The notes: generated from the sequence alone by a model not told the origin. Numbered from the stretch's first letter, positions 43,521 to 53,188 are shown. The stretch is 64,000 nucleotides of DNA from Nocardioides sp. SYSU D00065 (GCF_017916425.1 NZ_JAFMSX010000002.1:738413-802412); one strand, 5' to 3'. Program-made: numbers and translations.

Positions 43521-45850
43521 GCCCGTCCACCCCCGCCCGGCCGGCACCGGCCAGCGGCAGCCGTCGGCGCGCGCGCACCGCCGCGCCGCGCAGTCCCCGG
43601 TCCACGTGGATCTGGCCGCTGCTCGTGGTCGTCGTGACCGCCGCGTACACCGCGATCCCCTACCTCACCACCGGGTGGTTCTACCAGCGCGGTGACACCG
43701 CGGCCCAGTTCGCGCCGACGTGGTGGCACTTCGGCGACATGGTCCGCGACGGTCAGTGGCCCCTGTGGCTGGACCCGCAGTCGTGGGCGGGCGGCAACTA
43801 CGTCGCCGAGGCGCTGTTCGGCACCTACAACCCCCTCAACGTGCTGATCTGGGTCGCGGTCTCGCTGGGCCCGGACCTGGCGGTCTCGACGTACCTGGTC
43901 AAGGCGGCCGTGATGGTGCTGCTCGCGCTCGGCACCTACGCACTGGCCCGCGAGTACGACGCCGCGCCGGCGCCCGCCGCGGCCGTCGCGATCGCGCTGC
44001 CGTTCTCCGGCTTCACCCTGTTCTGGGACGCCGGGTCGTGGCCCTCGGGTTTGATGGCCTTCGCCTACGCCCCGTGGGTGTGGGTGACCTTCCGCCGCGC
44101 CCTGCGCGGCGTGGGCAGCCCGTTCTGGGCGTTCCTGGCCGGGCTGCTCGCCGTGCTCAACGGCAACCCCTACGGCACCCTGGCGGTCGTGACCATCGGC
44201 GCGGCGCTGGTCGTCGAGGGCGTCGTGCTGCGCAGCTGGGGCGGGGTCGTGCGCCTGGCGCTGGTCGGCGTCGCCGTGGCGGCCTTCCTGCCGCTCGTCT
44301 ACCTGCCGCTCCTGGAGTCCTCCGACCTCGCGGTCCGCTCGGCCGGCGCCCTGTTCGAGAACAGCGGCAAGCTGCGCCCGACCGCAGGCGACCTCCTGGC
44401 CGCCAGCTCCCCGCTGCACACCCCGCCGATCCGCGCCATCACGGGCCCGATGATGGTGCCGGCCACCTTCCTGGCCTGGTTCGTCCTCCCGCTGCTGCCC
44501 TGGCTGCGCTACGACGTCGTACGCCGCCGGGCGCGCGAGCTGGTCGGCCTCGGCCTCATCACCGGTGCCTACCTCGCCCTCACCCTCGGCCCCAGCAAGC
44601 TCTGGCTGTTCCGCTGGCCGCTGCGGGTCATCGAGTACTTCTACCTCGGCGTCCTCGTCGTCTTCGCGGTGCTGCTCAGCCAGGGACTGGCGCGCTCGGG
44701 CGTGCGGCCGCGCGCGGCCGCCACCGCCCTCGTCCTCGCCGCGCTCGGCTGGCTGACCTGGTCGCAGGACCCCTCGGCCCTGCGCCGCGCGGCCATCGGC
44801 ACCGCGGCGGTGGCGGCGCTGACGGTCGTCGCGCTGGCGGTGCACCTCGTGCTGCGGCGCACCGCACTCGTCTCGCTCGTGGCCGTCGGCGGCGTCGGCG
44901 CGGTCCTGGCGCTGCAGGTGGGGGTGTTCGGCGAGAACGCCAGCTCGCGGGTGTGGCACGTCCCGAGCGACGTCTCCGCACTGCAGGAGACCTTCGCCGA
45001 CCGCGAGGGCCGGGTCATGCAGTTCGCCGACCTCAAGCCGCTGCAGAACAAGGGGCAGATCCGCCGCCTGGAGGGCCAGTGGGACACCTACCTGCCCGGC
45101 AGCATGTACCACCCCGCCGGGGTCGAGGCGGTCAACAACTACACCGGCATGGGCTTCGTGCCGTTCACCCGCACCTTCTGCATGGAGTACGACGGCCTCA
45201 CCCAGCCGTGCGGCTACCGCAACCTCTGGCGCGCCGGCGGTCCGGGGCAGCCGCCGCTGGCCGACCTGATGAAGCTCGACACGCTCGTGGTGCAGCCGGC
45301 GCTGGCCGAGGGTGTCGCCCCGGGGGAGGGGTGGAGCGTCGCGACCTCCGACGACGACGCGGTCGTGCTGACCCGCGACGAGGAGCACCCCTGGCCGGGC
45401 TCGTCGTTGTCGTGGACCTCCGACGGCGTCGAGGTCGAGAGCGCGACCACCCGCAGTGACCTGCACGAGACGGTGCAGGTGGCTTCGGCGGACCAGGGCG
45501 GCCAGCTCGTCTTCGCGATGCTCGCCTGGCCGGGGTGGACGGCCGACCTGAACGGCAAGCCGCTGAGCGTCACGCGCAGCGACGCCGGGCTGCTGGTCGT
45601 CACCCTGCCGGCCGGTGCGAGCGGCACGGTGGACCTGACCTACCGCCCGCCCGGGTTGACGCTCGGGCTCCTCGGTGCGGGCCTCGGCACGGTGCTGGGG
45701 CTGGCGCTGGCCCTCGTCGGGTGGCGGTCGTGGCGTCGTCGACGTCCGGACGCGAAGCCCTGGACCGCAGACGACCGCGGTCCGCTCGAGCCCCGCGACG
45801 ATGTGACGACGGTCTCCGGTGAGGCCCCTGCCCAGGTGAACGACCGGTAA
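43517..45850 (+). CDS. YfhO-like polytopic membrane protein (putative GT-C)
   Basis: The 777-residue protein has about 12 membrane helices between residues 33 and 475, then a large extracytoplasmic beta-type domain (480-740) and a last helix near 715-740. An early loop contains QRGDTAAQF and DPQSWAGGNY, which resembles the YfhO family and GT-C enzymes that use lipid-linked sugars. In Listeria and Bacillus YfhO decorates lipoteichoic acid. With the upstream GtrB-like gene it forms a two-protein sugar-addition module, which is inferred. The GTG start overlaps the previous stop. Confidence 0.78.
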   Translation: MSPSTPARPAPASGSRRRARTAAPRSPRSTWIWPLLVVVVTAAYTAIPYLTTGWFYQRGDTAAQFAPTWWHFGDMVRDGQWPLWLDPQSWAGGNYVAEALFGTYNPLNVLIWVAVSLGPDLAVSTYLVKAAVMVLLALGTYALAREYDAAPAPAAAVAIALPFSGFTLFWDAGSWPSGLMAFAYAPWVWVTFRRALRGVGSPFWAFLAGLLAVLNGNPYGTLAVVTIGAALVVEGVVLRSWGGVVRLALVGVAVAAFLPLVYLPLLESSDLAVRSAGALFENSGKLRPTAGDLLAASSPLHTPPIRAITGPMMVPATFLAWFVLPLLPWLRYDVVRRRARELVGLGLITGAYLALTLGPSKLWLFRWPLRVIEYFYLGVLVVFAVLLSQGLARSGVRPRAAATALVLAALGWLTWSQDPSALRRAAIGTAAVAALTVVALAVHLVLRRTALVSLVAVGGVGAVLALQVGVFGENASSRVWHVPSDVSALQETFADREGRVMQFADLKPLQNKGQIRRLEGQWDTYLPGSMYHPAGVEAVNNYTGMGFVPFTRTFCMEYDGLTQPCGYRNLWRAGGPGQPPLADLMKLDTLVVQPALAEGVAPGEGWSVATSDDDAVVLTRDEEHPWPGSSLSWTSDGVEVESATTRSDLHETVQVASADQGGQLVFAMLAWPGWTADLNGKPLSVTRSDAGLLVVTLPAGASGTVDLTYRPPGLTLGLLGAGLGTVLGLALALVGWRSWRRRRPDAKPWTADDRGPLEPRDDVTTVSGEAPAQVNDR

Positions 45851-45893
45851 CTAGACTGCGAGCGGTCCATCCGCGAGCGCCCAGGAGCCACAC

Positions 45894-47090
45894 ATGCCCC
45901 GCCTCTGCCAGACCGACGGCCTCACCGAGGACCAGACCGAGATCCTCAAGGCCGTGCGGCAGTTCGTGGACGAGCAGATCATCCCGGTGGCCCAGGGCCT
46001 CGAGCACGCCGACGAGTACCCCACCGAGATCATCGAGGGTCTCAAGGAGCTCGGCGTCTTCGGGCTCACCATCCCCGAGGAGTTCGGCGGGCTCGGCGAG
46101 TCCCTGCTGACGTACGCGTTGGTGGTCGAGGAGATCGCGAGAGGATGGATGAGCGTCTCGGGTGTCATCAACACCCACTTCATCGTCGCCTACATGCTCG
46201 TCCAGCACGGCACCGACGAGCAGAAGCGGACCTACCTGCCCCGCATGGCGACCGGCGAGGTCCGCGGTGCCTTCTCGATGTCCGAGCCCGGCCTGGGCTC
46301 GGACGTGTCGGCCGTGTCGACGAGGGCCACGCGCGCCGAGGACGGCTCGTACTCGATCACCGGCCAGAAGATGTGGCTGACCAACGGCGCCACCTCCACG
46401 CTGGTGGCCGTGCTGACCAAGACCGACGAGGGTGCCGAGTCGGTCTACAAGAACATGACGACGTTCCTGGTCGAGAAGGAGGCCGGGTTCGGGCAGACGG
46501 CCCAGGGCGTCACGGTGCCGGGCAAGATCGACAAGATGGGCTACAAGGGCGTCGAGACGACCGAGCTGGTCCTGGAGGACCACCGCATCTCCGCCGACCA
46601 GGTCCTGGGCGGGGAGCCGGGCAGGGGCTTCTTCCAGATGATGGACGGCGTGGAGGTCGGTCGCGTCAACGTCGCGGCCCGCGCGTGCGGCCTGGCCTGG
46701 CGGGGCTTCGAGCTGGGGGTGGCCTACGCGCAGCAGCGCAAGACGTTCGGCAAGCCGATCGCCGAGCACCAGGCGGTGCTGTTCCGCCTCGCCGAGATGG
46801 CCACCAAGGTCGAGGTCGCGCACACGATGATGGTGCGGGCGGCCCGGCTCAAGGACACCGGTCAGCGGATGGACGTCGAGGCCGGCATGGCGAAGATGGT
46901 CGCCTCCGAGTACGCCAACGAGGTCGTCGAGGACTCCTTCCGGATCCACGGAGGCTACGGCTACTCCAAGGAGTACGAGATCGAGCGGCTGATGCGCGAG
47001 GTGAAGTTCATGCTCATCGGCGAGGGCACCTCCGACATCCAGAAGATGATCATCGGCCGCAGCCTGCTCAAGGACTACCAGCTGCGCTGA
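45894..47090 (+). CDS. Acyl-CoA dehydrogenase
   Basis: The 398-residue flavoenzyme has the AFSMSEPGLGSDVSAVSTRA FAD/substrate loop near residues 127-146, GQKMWLTNG, the KMGYKGVETTEL block, and near the end MLIGEGTSDIQKMIIGR with the catalytic Glu position. It removes two hydrogens from an acyl-CoA; the chain preference cannot be told. It does not belong to the surface locus by function. A TAGACT hexamer (45853-45858) and AGGAG before the ATG make an ordinary promoter and leader. Confidence 0.92.
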   Translation: MPRLCQTDGLTEDQTEILKAVRQFVDEQIIPVAQGLEHADEYPTEIIEGLKELGVFGLTIPEEFGGLGESLLTYALVVEEIARGWMSVSGVINTHFIVAYMLVQHGTDEQKRTYLPRMATGEVRGAFSMSEPGLGSDVSAVSTRATRAEDGSYSITGQKMWLTNGATSTLVAVLTKTDEGAESVYKNMTTFLVEKEAGFGQTAQGVTVPGKIDKMGYKGVETTELVLEDHRISADQVLGGEPGRGFFQMMDGVEVGRVNVAARACGLAWRGFELGVAYAQQRKTFGKPIAEHQAVLFRLAEMATKVEVAHTMMVRAARLKDTGQRMDVEAGMAKMVASEYANEVVEDSFRIHGGYGYSKEYEIERLMREVKFMLIGEGTSDIQKMIIGRSLLKDYQLR

Positions 47091-47132
47091 GCCCGTCTCC
47101 GCCGCCTCGTCGCTCCCACCTAGGATCGCGCC

Positions 47133-48161
47133 ATGCCCGCTGGTCGCCTCGTCCTGCACGTGGGTGCGATGAAGTCGGGCACCACCTTCGTCCAGTCGCG
47201 GCTGTTCGCCCACCGTGACCTGCTGCGCGAGCGCGGCGTGCGGGTGCCGGGCCGACAGCGCCGCAGCCAGGTCCTGGCCGTGCAGCAGCTGCTGCGCGGA
47301 GGCGGGCCGATGTGGGACCGGCACGCGGCGTCCGTGTCCCGGCACGACGGTACGTCGGTCATCTCGGTGGAGCTCCTCGGCCCGGCCCCCCGCGAGGTCC
47401 TCATGCGGCTGCGGGACTCCGTCGAGGCCGAGGTCGAGGTCGTCCTCACCGCACGCGACCTCAACCGCTCGATCCCCGCGATGTGGCAGGAGACCGTGCA
47501 GAACGGGCGGTCGTGGCGGTGGCACGACTACGTCGCCGGGGCGCACCAGGACCGTCCCAGCGCCCGGGCGGGCGCCCCGGCCACCGATCCCGGCCGCGCG
47601 TTCTGGATCCAGCAGGACCTGGTGCGGATGGTGCGCACGTGGGCCTCGGTCTTCGGCCACGAGCGGGTCACGGTGGTGACGGTGCCCCCGCCGGGCGCCG
47701 CTCCGGAGCTGCTGTGGTCGAGGTTCGCCGCCGTCGCGGGTCCCGAGCTGGCCGACCTCACCTCCGCACCCGAGCCCAACGAGTCGCTGGGCGCCGCGTC
47801 GGCCTCGGCCATGCGCCGGCTCAACGAGCTGCTCGACGCCGAGGGCCTGCCCTTCCCGCAGGGCCACCCGCTGCGCAAGCGCCTGCTGACCAAGCAGGTG
47901 CTGGCAGCCCGCAAGCCCGCCGAGCCGGCGATCGGGCTCGCCGTGGCGCCGTGGGTGGTCGAGGAGGCCCGAGCCCAGCAGCGGGGGTTGACGGACCTCG
48001 GCGTGCGCCTGGTCGGCGAGTGGGCCGACCTCACGCCCGTCGCCGTGCCGGGCATCGATCCGGAGACGATCGGCGAGGGCGAGGTGGCGGAGGCGGCCCT
48101 GGCCGGCCTGGCCGGGCTGGTCGCGACCCTCACCCGGGCCGAGCAGCAGCCTCCGGACTAG
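47133..48161 (+). CDS. Sulfotransferase-like protein, paralogue 2
   Basis: The 342-residue protein starts LVLHVGAMKSGTTFVQSRLF, with the PAPS loop, and has LTARDLNRSIPAMWQET for the second motif. It differs from paralogue 1 by lacking the coiled-coil tail. TAGGAT (47121-47126) ends 6 bases before the ATG, so it is transcribed separately as a leaderless message. Its stop overlaps the stop of the convergent ROK gene by four bases (CTAG). Confidence 0.7.
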   Translation: MPAGRLVLHVGAMKSGTTFVQSRLFAHRDLLRERGVRVPGRQRRSQVLAVQQLLRGGGPMWDRHAASVSRHDGTSVISVELLGPAPREVLMRLRDSVEAEVEVVLTARDLNRSIPAMWQETVQNGRSWRWHDYVAGAHQDRPSARAGAPATDPGRAFWIQQDLVRMVRTWASVFGHERVTVVTVPPPGAAPELLWSRFAAVAGPELADLTSAPEPNESLGAASASAMRRLNELLDAEGLPFPQGHPLRKRLLTKQVLAARKPAEPAIGLAVAPWVVEEARAQQRGLTDLGVRLVGEWADLTPVAVPGIDPETIGEGEVAEAALAGLAGLVATLTRAEQQPPD

Positions 48162-49366
48162 GCGCCGGCGGCCTCGGCGGCGGCATCGGCGGCAGCGAGC
48201 GCCTCGCTGGCCGCCTCGACGGCGTCGGGTGACAGGACGTGCTCGATGGCGAGCGCGGAGGCCCCGAGCACCGCCGCTTCGCCGCCGGCTCGCGAGGTCA
48301 CGATGCGCAGGTGCTCGGTGGCCAGCGGCAGCGAGCGCTGGTAGACCGACTCGCGGATCCCGGCCAGCAGGTGCTCACCCGCGCCTGCGACCTGGCCCCC
48401 GATGACGACGACGGAGGGGTTGATGAGGTTGACCATGGTGGCCACGATCTCGCCGATGTCGCGTCCGGCCTGCCGCACCACGGCCATCGCGACCTGGCTG
48501 CCCGCGCGCACCAGCTCGACCACGTCGCTGCCGGTCTGGGCGTCCTCGCCCTGAGCGCGCACGGCGGCGGCGAGCGCCGGTCCCGCGGCCACCGCCTCGA
48601 GGCAGCCGGTGTTGCCGCAGCGGCACGGCACGTCCTCGGAGCCGGGCACACGCACGTGCCCGAGGTCGCCTGCGGTGCCCTGCGCGCCGCGTTGCAGGAT
48701 CCCGCCGGAGACGATGCCGGCGCCGATGCCGGTGGCGACCTTGATGAGCACCAGGTCGTCGACGTCGCGCAGATGTCGCCGCCGCTCGCCCAGGGCCATG
48801 ATGTTGACGTCGTTGTCGACCAGCACCGGCACCTGGTAGCTCTGCTGGAGGTGCCCGGGGACGTCGTAGCGGTCCCAGCCCGGCATGATCGGCGGGTTGA
48901 TGGGGCGGCCGGTGGAGTGCTCGACGGGCCCGGGCAGCCCGATGCCGATGGCGGAGAGGTCCTCGGGCGGCCGGTCGCTGGCCTCGAGGAGCTCGCGGAC
49001 CGACTGCACGACCCAGCTCAGCACCGCCTCGGGGCCGTCGGCGACCGCGATCCTGGCGTCGACCTCGCCGAGGATGGAGCCGTTGAGGTCGGTCAGCGCG
49101 GCGCTGGCGTGAGTGGCGCCGACGTCGACCCCGACCACGAGCTTGGCGGTGGGGTTGAGTGCGAACAGGGCCGGAGGACGTCCACCGGTGGAGCGGGCGC
49201 CGCCGAACGGCGCGACCAGGCCCAGGCGCATCAGGGTGTCGATGCGGGCGGTGATGGTCGAGCGGGCCAGCCCCGTCGCCTCGGCCAGCTGGGCGCGCGT
49301 CCAGGGCCTTCCGTCACGGAGGAGATCGAAAAGCTCACCGGTGCGCACGGCCGGAGTCAAGCACAT
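48158..49366 (-). CDS. ROK-family transcriptional repressor
   Basis: The 402-residue protein has an N-terminal winged helix (RPWTRAQLAEATGLARSTI, near 20-38) and a ROK sugar-kinase-like domain with VVGVDVGATHASAALTD near 77-93, the IGIGLPGPVEH loop and the zinc motif VPCRCGNTGCLEA (three Cys). Such proteins repress sugar operons and are released by the sugar. It is divergent from the ABC importer operon. TAGCGT (49384-49379) with AGGACA 18 bases upstream forms its promoter, overlapped by a palindrome that is a candidate self- and operon-operator. Confidence 0.9.
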   Translation of the reverse strand: MCLTPAVRTGELFDLLRDGRPWTRAQLAEATGLARSTITARIDTLMRLGLVAPFGGARSTGGRPPALFALNPTAKLVVGVDVGATHASAALTDLNGSILGEVDARIAVADGPEAVLSWVVQSVRELLEASDRPPEDLSAIGIGLPGPVEHSTGRPINPPIMPGWDRYDVPGHLQQSYQVPVLVDNDVNIMALGERRRHLRDVDDLVLIKVATGIGAGIVSGGILQRGAQGTAGDLGHVRVPGSEDVPCRCGNTGCLEAVAAGPALAAAVRAQGEDAQTGSDVVELVRAGSQVAMAVVRQAGRDIGEIVATMVNLINPSVVVIGGQVAGAGEHLLAGIRESVYQRSLPLATEHLRIVTSRAGGEAAVLGASALAIEHVLSPDAVEAASEALAAADAAAEAAGA

Positions 49367-49393
49367 GCACGACTTTGCACGCTAGACCAGACA

Positions 49394-49417
49394 CTTTTGG
49401 CGTGTCCTCGACAAAAG
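49394..49417. promoter_or_regulatory. Candidate ROK operator over two back-to-back -35 elements
   Basis: CTTTTGGCG (49394-49402) and CGACAAAAG (49409-49417) are nine-base arms with one mismatch around TGTCCT. The -35 of the importer (TCGACA, 49408-49413) and that of the repressor gene on the other strand (AGGACA, 49408-49403) both lie inside it. A dimer bound here could shut both directions. Regulation is inferred. Confidence 0.65.
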
Positions 49418-49437
49418 CCGGTGACGCATGCCACAGT
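49408..49437 (+). promoter_or_regulatory. Candidate leaderless promoter of the ABC importer operon
   Basis: TCGACA (49408-49413) and CACAGT (49432-49437) are 18 bases apart, and the GTG start of the ATPase lies 6 bases further on. The message would start at or next to its first codon. The -10 is a weak match. Confidence 0.5.
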
Positions 49438-49443
49438 TGCGCC

Positions 49444-50949
49444 GTGACAACACCTGCCCTCGTCGCCACCGGCATGACGAAGAGCTTCTTCGGCAACACC
49501 GTGCTGGCCGATCTCGACCTGACCCTGCAGCCCGGTGAGGTGCACGGCCTCGTCGGTGAGAACGGCGCCGGCAAGTCGACGCTGATGAAGATGCTCGCCG
49601 GCGTCTACACGCCCGACAGCGGCACGATCGAGGTGGCGGGGGAGCAGGTCTCCTTCAGCCACCCGGTCCAGGCCCAGCGCGCCGGCGTGTCCACCGTGTT
49701 CCAGGAGTTCAACCTCCTGCTCGAGCGCACCATCGCCGAGAACATCTGGCTCGGGCGCGAGCCGCGCCGCTTCGGCAAGGCCGGACCCGTCGACACCGCG
49801 CGGATGCGCCGCGACACCGAGGAGCTGCTCGAGGGCCTGGGCGTGTCCGGCCTCCGGGCCGGCGCCCTCGTGCGCAGCCTGTCGGTCGCCGAGCAGCAGA
49901 TCGTCGAGATCGCCAAGGCGGTCAGCTTCGACGCCAAGGTGATCCAGATGGACGAGCCGACCGCGGCGCTCGCCGACCACGAGGTCGAGCTGCTCTACTC
50001 GATCATCCGCCGGCTCACCGATCGTGGCGTCGCGATCGTCTACGTCTCGCACCGGCTCAAGGAGATCTTCGACCTCTGCGCCACGATCACGATCCTCAAG
50101 GACGGCCAGCACGTCGCGACCCGGCCGGCCGCCGAGCTGACCGAGTCCGAGCTCGTGCGACTCATGGTCGGGCGACCGCTGACGACGTACTTCCCCGAGA
50201 AGCCCGCCGACGTGACGGTCGGCGACGTGCGCCTCGCCCTGTCCGGTGTCGGCAACGGCTACGTCGACGACGTCTCCCTCGAGGTCCGCTCCGGCGAGAT
50301 CGTCGGCATCGCCGGTCTCCAGGGCTCCGGACGCACCGAGCTGCTCGAGACCATCTTCGGTGTCCACCCGGTCGCCCGCGGCAGCATCGCGCTCGACGGG
50401 GCGCCGCTGAAGGTCAGCAGCCCGCGCCAGGGCGTGCGCGCCCGCCTGGCCTTCATCACCGAGGACCGCAAGGCCAAGGGCCTCGCCCTCAACCAGTCGA
50501 TCCTCGACAACGCGCTCGGCGTGGTCCGCTCGGTGTTCCCGCGGCGCACGTCGCAGGCCCGCAAGGACATGCCCGGCGTGCTGAGCAACCTCGAGGTCGC
50601 CGCGGCGAGCATGGGCCAGGAGGTCCAGTTCCTCTCCGGCGGCAACCAGCAGAAGGTCGTGCTCGCCCGCTGGCTGAGCATCGACCCGCTCGTCGTGCTG
50701 ATGGACGAGCCCACCCGCGGCATCGACGTGGGTGCCAAGCACCGCGTCTACGAGCTGATGCGCGAGCTGACCCGCCTGGGCGTGGCCGTGCTGATGGTCT
50801 CCAGCGAGCTGCCGGAGGTCATCGGCATGTCCGACCGCATCCTGGTGATGCGCGACGGCACGCTCGCGGGCGAGCTCCCGGCGGGTGCGAGCGAGGAGGC
50901 CGTGCTGGCCATGGCCACCGGAGCAGCCACCGAAGGAGAGGCGGCATGA
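49444..50949 (+). CDS. Sugar ABC importer ATPase (CUT2/RbsA type)
   Basis: The 501-residue protein carries two fused ATPase domains, as in the ribose-type importers. The first has Walker A GENGAGKST near residues 38-46, LSVAEQQ signature near 146 and MDEPTAAL. The second has the usual degenerate Walker A (GLQGSGRTE), LSGGNQQK and MDEPTRGID. It powers the two permeases encoded next. The GTG at 49444 is preferred over the upstream ATG at 49375, which lies before the predicted promoter. The stop overlaps the next ATG. Confidence 0.93.
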   Translation: MTTPALVATGMTKSFFGNTVLADLDLTLQPGEVHGLVGENGAGKSTLMKMLAGVYTPDSGTIEVAGEQVSFSHPVQAQRAGVSTVFQEFNLLLERTIAENIWLGREPRRFGKAGPVDTARMRRDTEELLEGLGVSGLRAGALVRSLSVAEQQIVEIAKAVSFDAKVIQMDEPTAALADHEVELLYSIIRRLTDRGVAIVYVSHRLKEIFDLCATITILKDGQHVATRPAAELTESELVRLMVGRPLTTYFPEKPADVTVGDVRLALSGVGNGYVDDVSLEVRSGEIVGIAGLQGSGRTELLETIFGVHPVARGSIALDGAPLKVSSPRQGVRARLAFITEDRKAKGLALNQSILDNALGVVRSVFPRRTSQARKDMPGVLSNLEVAAASMGQEVQFLSGGNQQKVVLARWLSIDPLVVLMDEPTRGIDVGAKHRVYELMRELTRLGVAVLMVSSELPEVIGMSDRILVMRDGTLAGELPAGASEEAVLAMATGAATEGEAA

Positions 50950-52064
50950 GCGCCACCACCGACCAGATCCCGGAGGCCCCCGTGGAGTCGCAGGAGTCCG
51001 TGCGCCGTCGGCGCGCCGCGCGCCCGAAGGGGCCGCGCAAGCAGCTCGACTCGACCACCCTGATCTACCTCGTGCTGATCGTGGTCGTGGCCGCCTCGGC
51101 CGTGCTGACCGGCATCGAGGGCCGCAACTTCTTCAGCCAGGGCAACGTGTGGGCGGTCCTGACCGCGATGAGCGTGCTCGGCCTGATCGCGATCGGCCAG
51201 ACGCTGGTGATCCTCGTCGGCAGCCTCGACCTGTCGGTGCCCTACGTCGTCAGCCTCGCGACCGTGATCGCGGCCGGCGGCATGATGGGCCTCGACAGCA
51301 ACATCTCGGCCGCGGTGGTCAACACGCTCGCGCTGTGCGCTGTCATCGGCCTCGTCATGGGCCTGCTGGTCAGCCTCCTGCACGTCCACGGCTTCATCGC
51401 GAGTCTCGGCATCGGCCTGGTCGTGAGCGGCTACCTCGGCACCAACTACCAGGGCAGCCACGGTGCCGCCGCGCCCGACCTGCGGCTCCTGGGCCGCAGC
51501 GGCATCGCGGGCTGGATCCCCACCGCGTTCATCGTCCTGCTGGTCTGCGCGATCCTGGTGACGCTCATGCTCCGCTACACGCGCCTGGGCCACCACGTCT
51601 ACGCCATCGGCGGCAACCGGGACGTCGCCCGCATGTCCGGCGTGCGCACCGCGACGCCCGTGATCGTCGCGCACGTGCTCTGCTCCGTGCTGGCCGGCAT
51701 GGCAGCGCTCCTCCTGCTGTCGCGCACCGGCGTCGGCTCGCCGACGATCGGCTCACAGGGCCGCTACGACCTCCTCTCCATCGCGGCCGTCGTCCTCGGC
51801 GGCACGCTGCTGGCCGGAGGAAAGGGCAGCGTCGTGGGCACGATCGGCGGCGTCGCGATCTTCGCGGTCCTCGACAACGTCATGGGCGTCATGCAGGTCA
51901 ACCCGTTCCTCAAGGACTTCGTGCGCGGCCTGGTGATCGTGCTGGCCGTCGCCGTCTACGCCCGCCGCAGCGTCGTACGCCGTCCTCCGCGCTTCGGCGC
52001 CTCCAGACCCGTCCTCCCAGTCCCGTCCTCGATGGGCACGTCCACGAAGGGGGACCAGGCATGA
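50946..52064 (+). CDS. Sugar ABC importer permease 1
   Basis: The 372-residue protein has a cytoplasmic head of about 35 residues and eight to ten membrane helices. It shows the family pattern: GQTLVILVGSLDLSVPYVVS near residues 83-102, HGFIASLGIGLVVSG, YAIGGNRDVARMSGV near 215-229 (the ATPase-contact loop) and VVLGGTLLAGGKGS. It starts four bases inside the ATPase gene and overlaps permease 2 likewise. Confidence 0.92.
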   Translation: MSATTDQIPEAPVESQESVRRRRAARPKGPRKQLDSTTLIYLVLIVVVAASAVLTGIEGRNFFSQGNVWAVLTAMSVLGLIAIGQTLVILVGSLDLSVPYVVSLATVIAAGGMMGLDSNISAAVVNTLALCAVIGLVMGLLVSLLHVHGFIASLGIGLVVSGYLGTNYQGSHGAAAPDLRLLGRSGIAGWIPTAFIVLLVCAILVTLMLRYTRLGHHVYAIGGNRDVARMSGVRTATPVIVAHVLCSVLAGMAALLLLSRTGVGSPTIGSQGRYDLLSIAAVVLGGTLLAGGKGSVVGTIGGVAIFAVLDNVMGVMQVNPFLKDFVRGLVIVLAVAVYARRSVVRRPPRFGASRPVLPVPSSMGTSTKGDQA

Positions 52065-53188
52065 GCGCCACCACCTCCGTCACCAGCTCCGGCAGCACGA
52101 CCACCGGCCGCACCCTCCCCCTGACCGAGGGCTCGGTGTTCCAGCGGATCCTGCGCGGCGCCGTCACCCCCGGCGGTGCGGTGTTCATCCTCGCCGCGAT
52201 CCTCTTCGTCGCCGTGCTCACCGCCAACCCGTCCTTCGGCGAGCCTCCGCAGCTGATCCGCTTCATCGGCCGCACCGCGCCGATCGTGATCGCGGCGATG
52301 GGCCAGTACTACGTCATCGTCTCCGGCGAGTTCGACCTCTCCATGGGTGCCGTCATCGCCACCCAGGTCGTGATCGCCGGCAACTTCATCGGCGAGGACG
52401 AGAGCCGCGTGCTTCCCGCGCTGGTCCTGATGTTCGTCATCGGCGCCGTGGTCGGGCTGATCAACGGCCTGGCGACCACGCTGCTGCGGGTGCCGAGCTT
52501 CATCGTCACCCTCGGCACGATGCTCGCCCTCGGCGGACTGGTGCGCTACATGACCGGCGGCGCGGCCACCGGCAACCCGGTGGACAGCTTCCGCGAGATC
52601 GGTCGCGGCACGATCGACGACGTGCCGGTCCTCGAGGTCCTGCCCTACTCGGTGATCATCCTCGTCGTCGTGATGGCGGCCGGCGTGTGGCTGATGCGCT
52701 CGCCGTTCGGCCGCACGATCATCGCCACGGGTGACAACCCCGACGCCGCCGCGCTCGCCGGCGCCCACGTCTGGTGGGTCAAGACGCGGGCGTTCATCCT
52801 GTCCTCCCTCTCCGCCACGATCGCCGGCATCCTGCTCGTCGGCTACGCCGGCGTGCACCCCTCGGTCGGCGCGGGCTACGAGTTCCAGGCGATCACCGCA
52901 GTCGTGCTCGGCGGGGTGGTCCTCGGCGGCGGCCGCGGCTGGCTCCTCTCCGCCGCGGCGGGTGCGTTCGCCCTCGAGCTGCTGTTCTCGTTCCTCAACT
53001 TCCAGGAGATCGAATCCACCTGGAGGCCGACGGTCCAGGGCGTGATCATCATCCTGGCCGTCGCCGCTGCCGGACGCGCCTGGTCCCTCGGCCGTCGGCC
53101 CTCTCGGACGTCACCGCCTGCAGCACCTGCTGAACCCGCACCATCACCCACCTCTGCCCGTCCGGGCACTGAAACAGGAGAAAACTGA
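52061..53188 (+). CDS. Sugar ABC importer permease 2
   Basis: The 375-residue membrane protein has the same fold, with QYYVIVSGEFDLSMGAVIA near residues 82-100, VPSFIVTLGTMLALGG, IIATGDNPDAAALAGAHV near 219-236 and AVVLGGVVLGGGRGWL. The proline- and serine-rich tail of about 30 residues is extra. Two different permeases instead of a homodimer suggest a heterodimeric channel and perhaps a substrate larger than a simple pentose. AAGGGGGA precedes the ATG. Confidence 0.92.
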   Translation: MSATTSVTSSGSTTTGRTLPLTEGSVFQRILRGAVTPGGAVFILAAILFVAVLTANPSFGEPPQLIRFIGRTAPIVIAAMGQYYVIVSGEFDLSMGAVIATQVVIAGNFIGEDESRVLPALVLMFVIGAVVGLINGLATTLLRVPSFIVTLGTMLALGGLVRYMTGGAATGNPVDSFREIGRGTIDDVPVLEVLPYSVIILVVVMAAGVWLMRSPFGRTIIATGDNPDAAALAGAHVWWVKTRAFILSSLSATIAGILLVGYAGVHPSVGAGYEFQAITAVVLGGVVLGGGRGWLLSAAAGAFALELLFSFLNFQEIESTWRPTVQGVIIILAVAAAGRAWSLGRRPSRTSPPAAPAEPAPSPTSARPGTETGEN

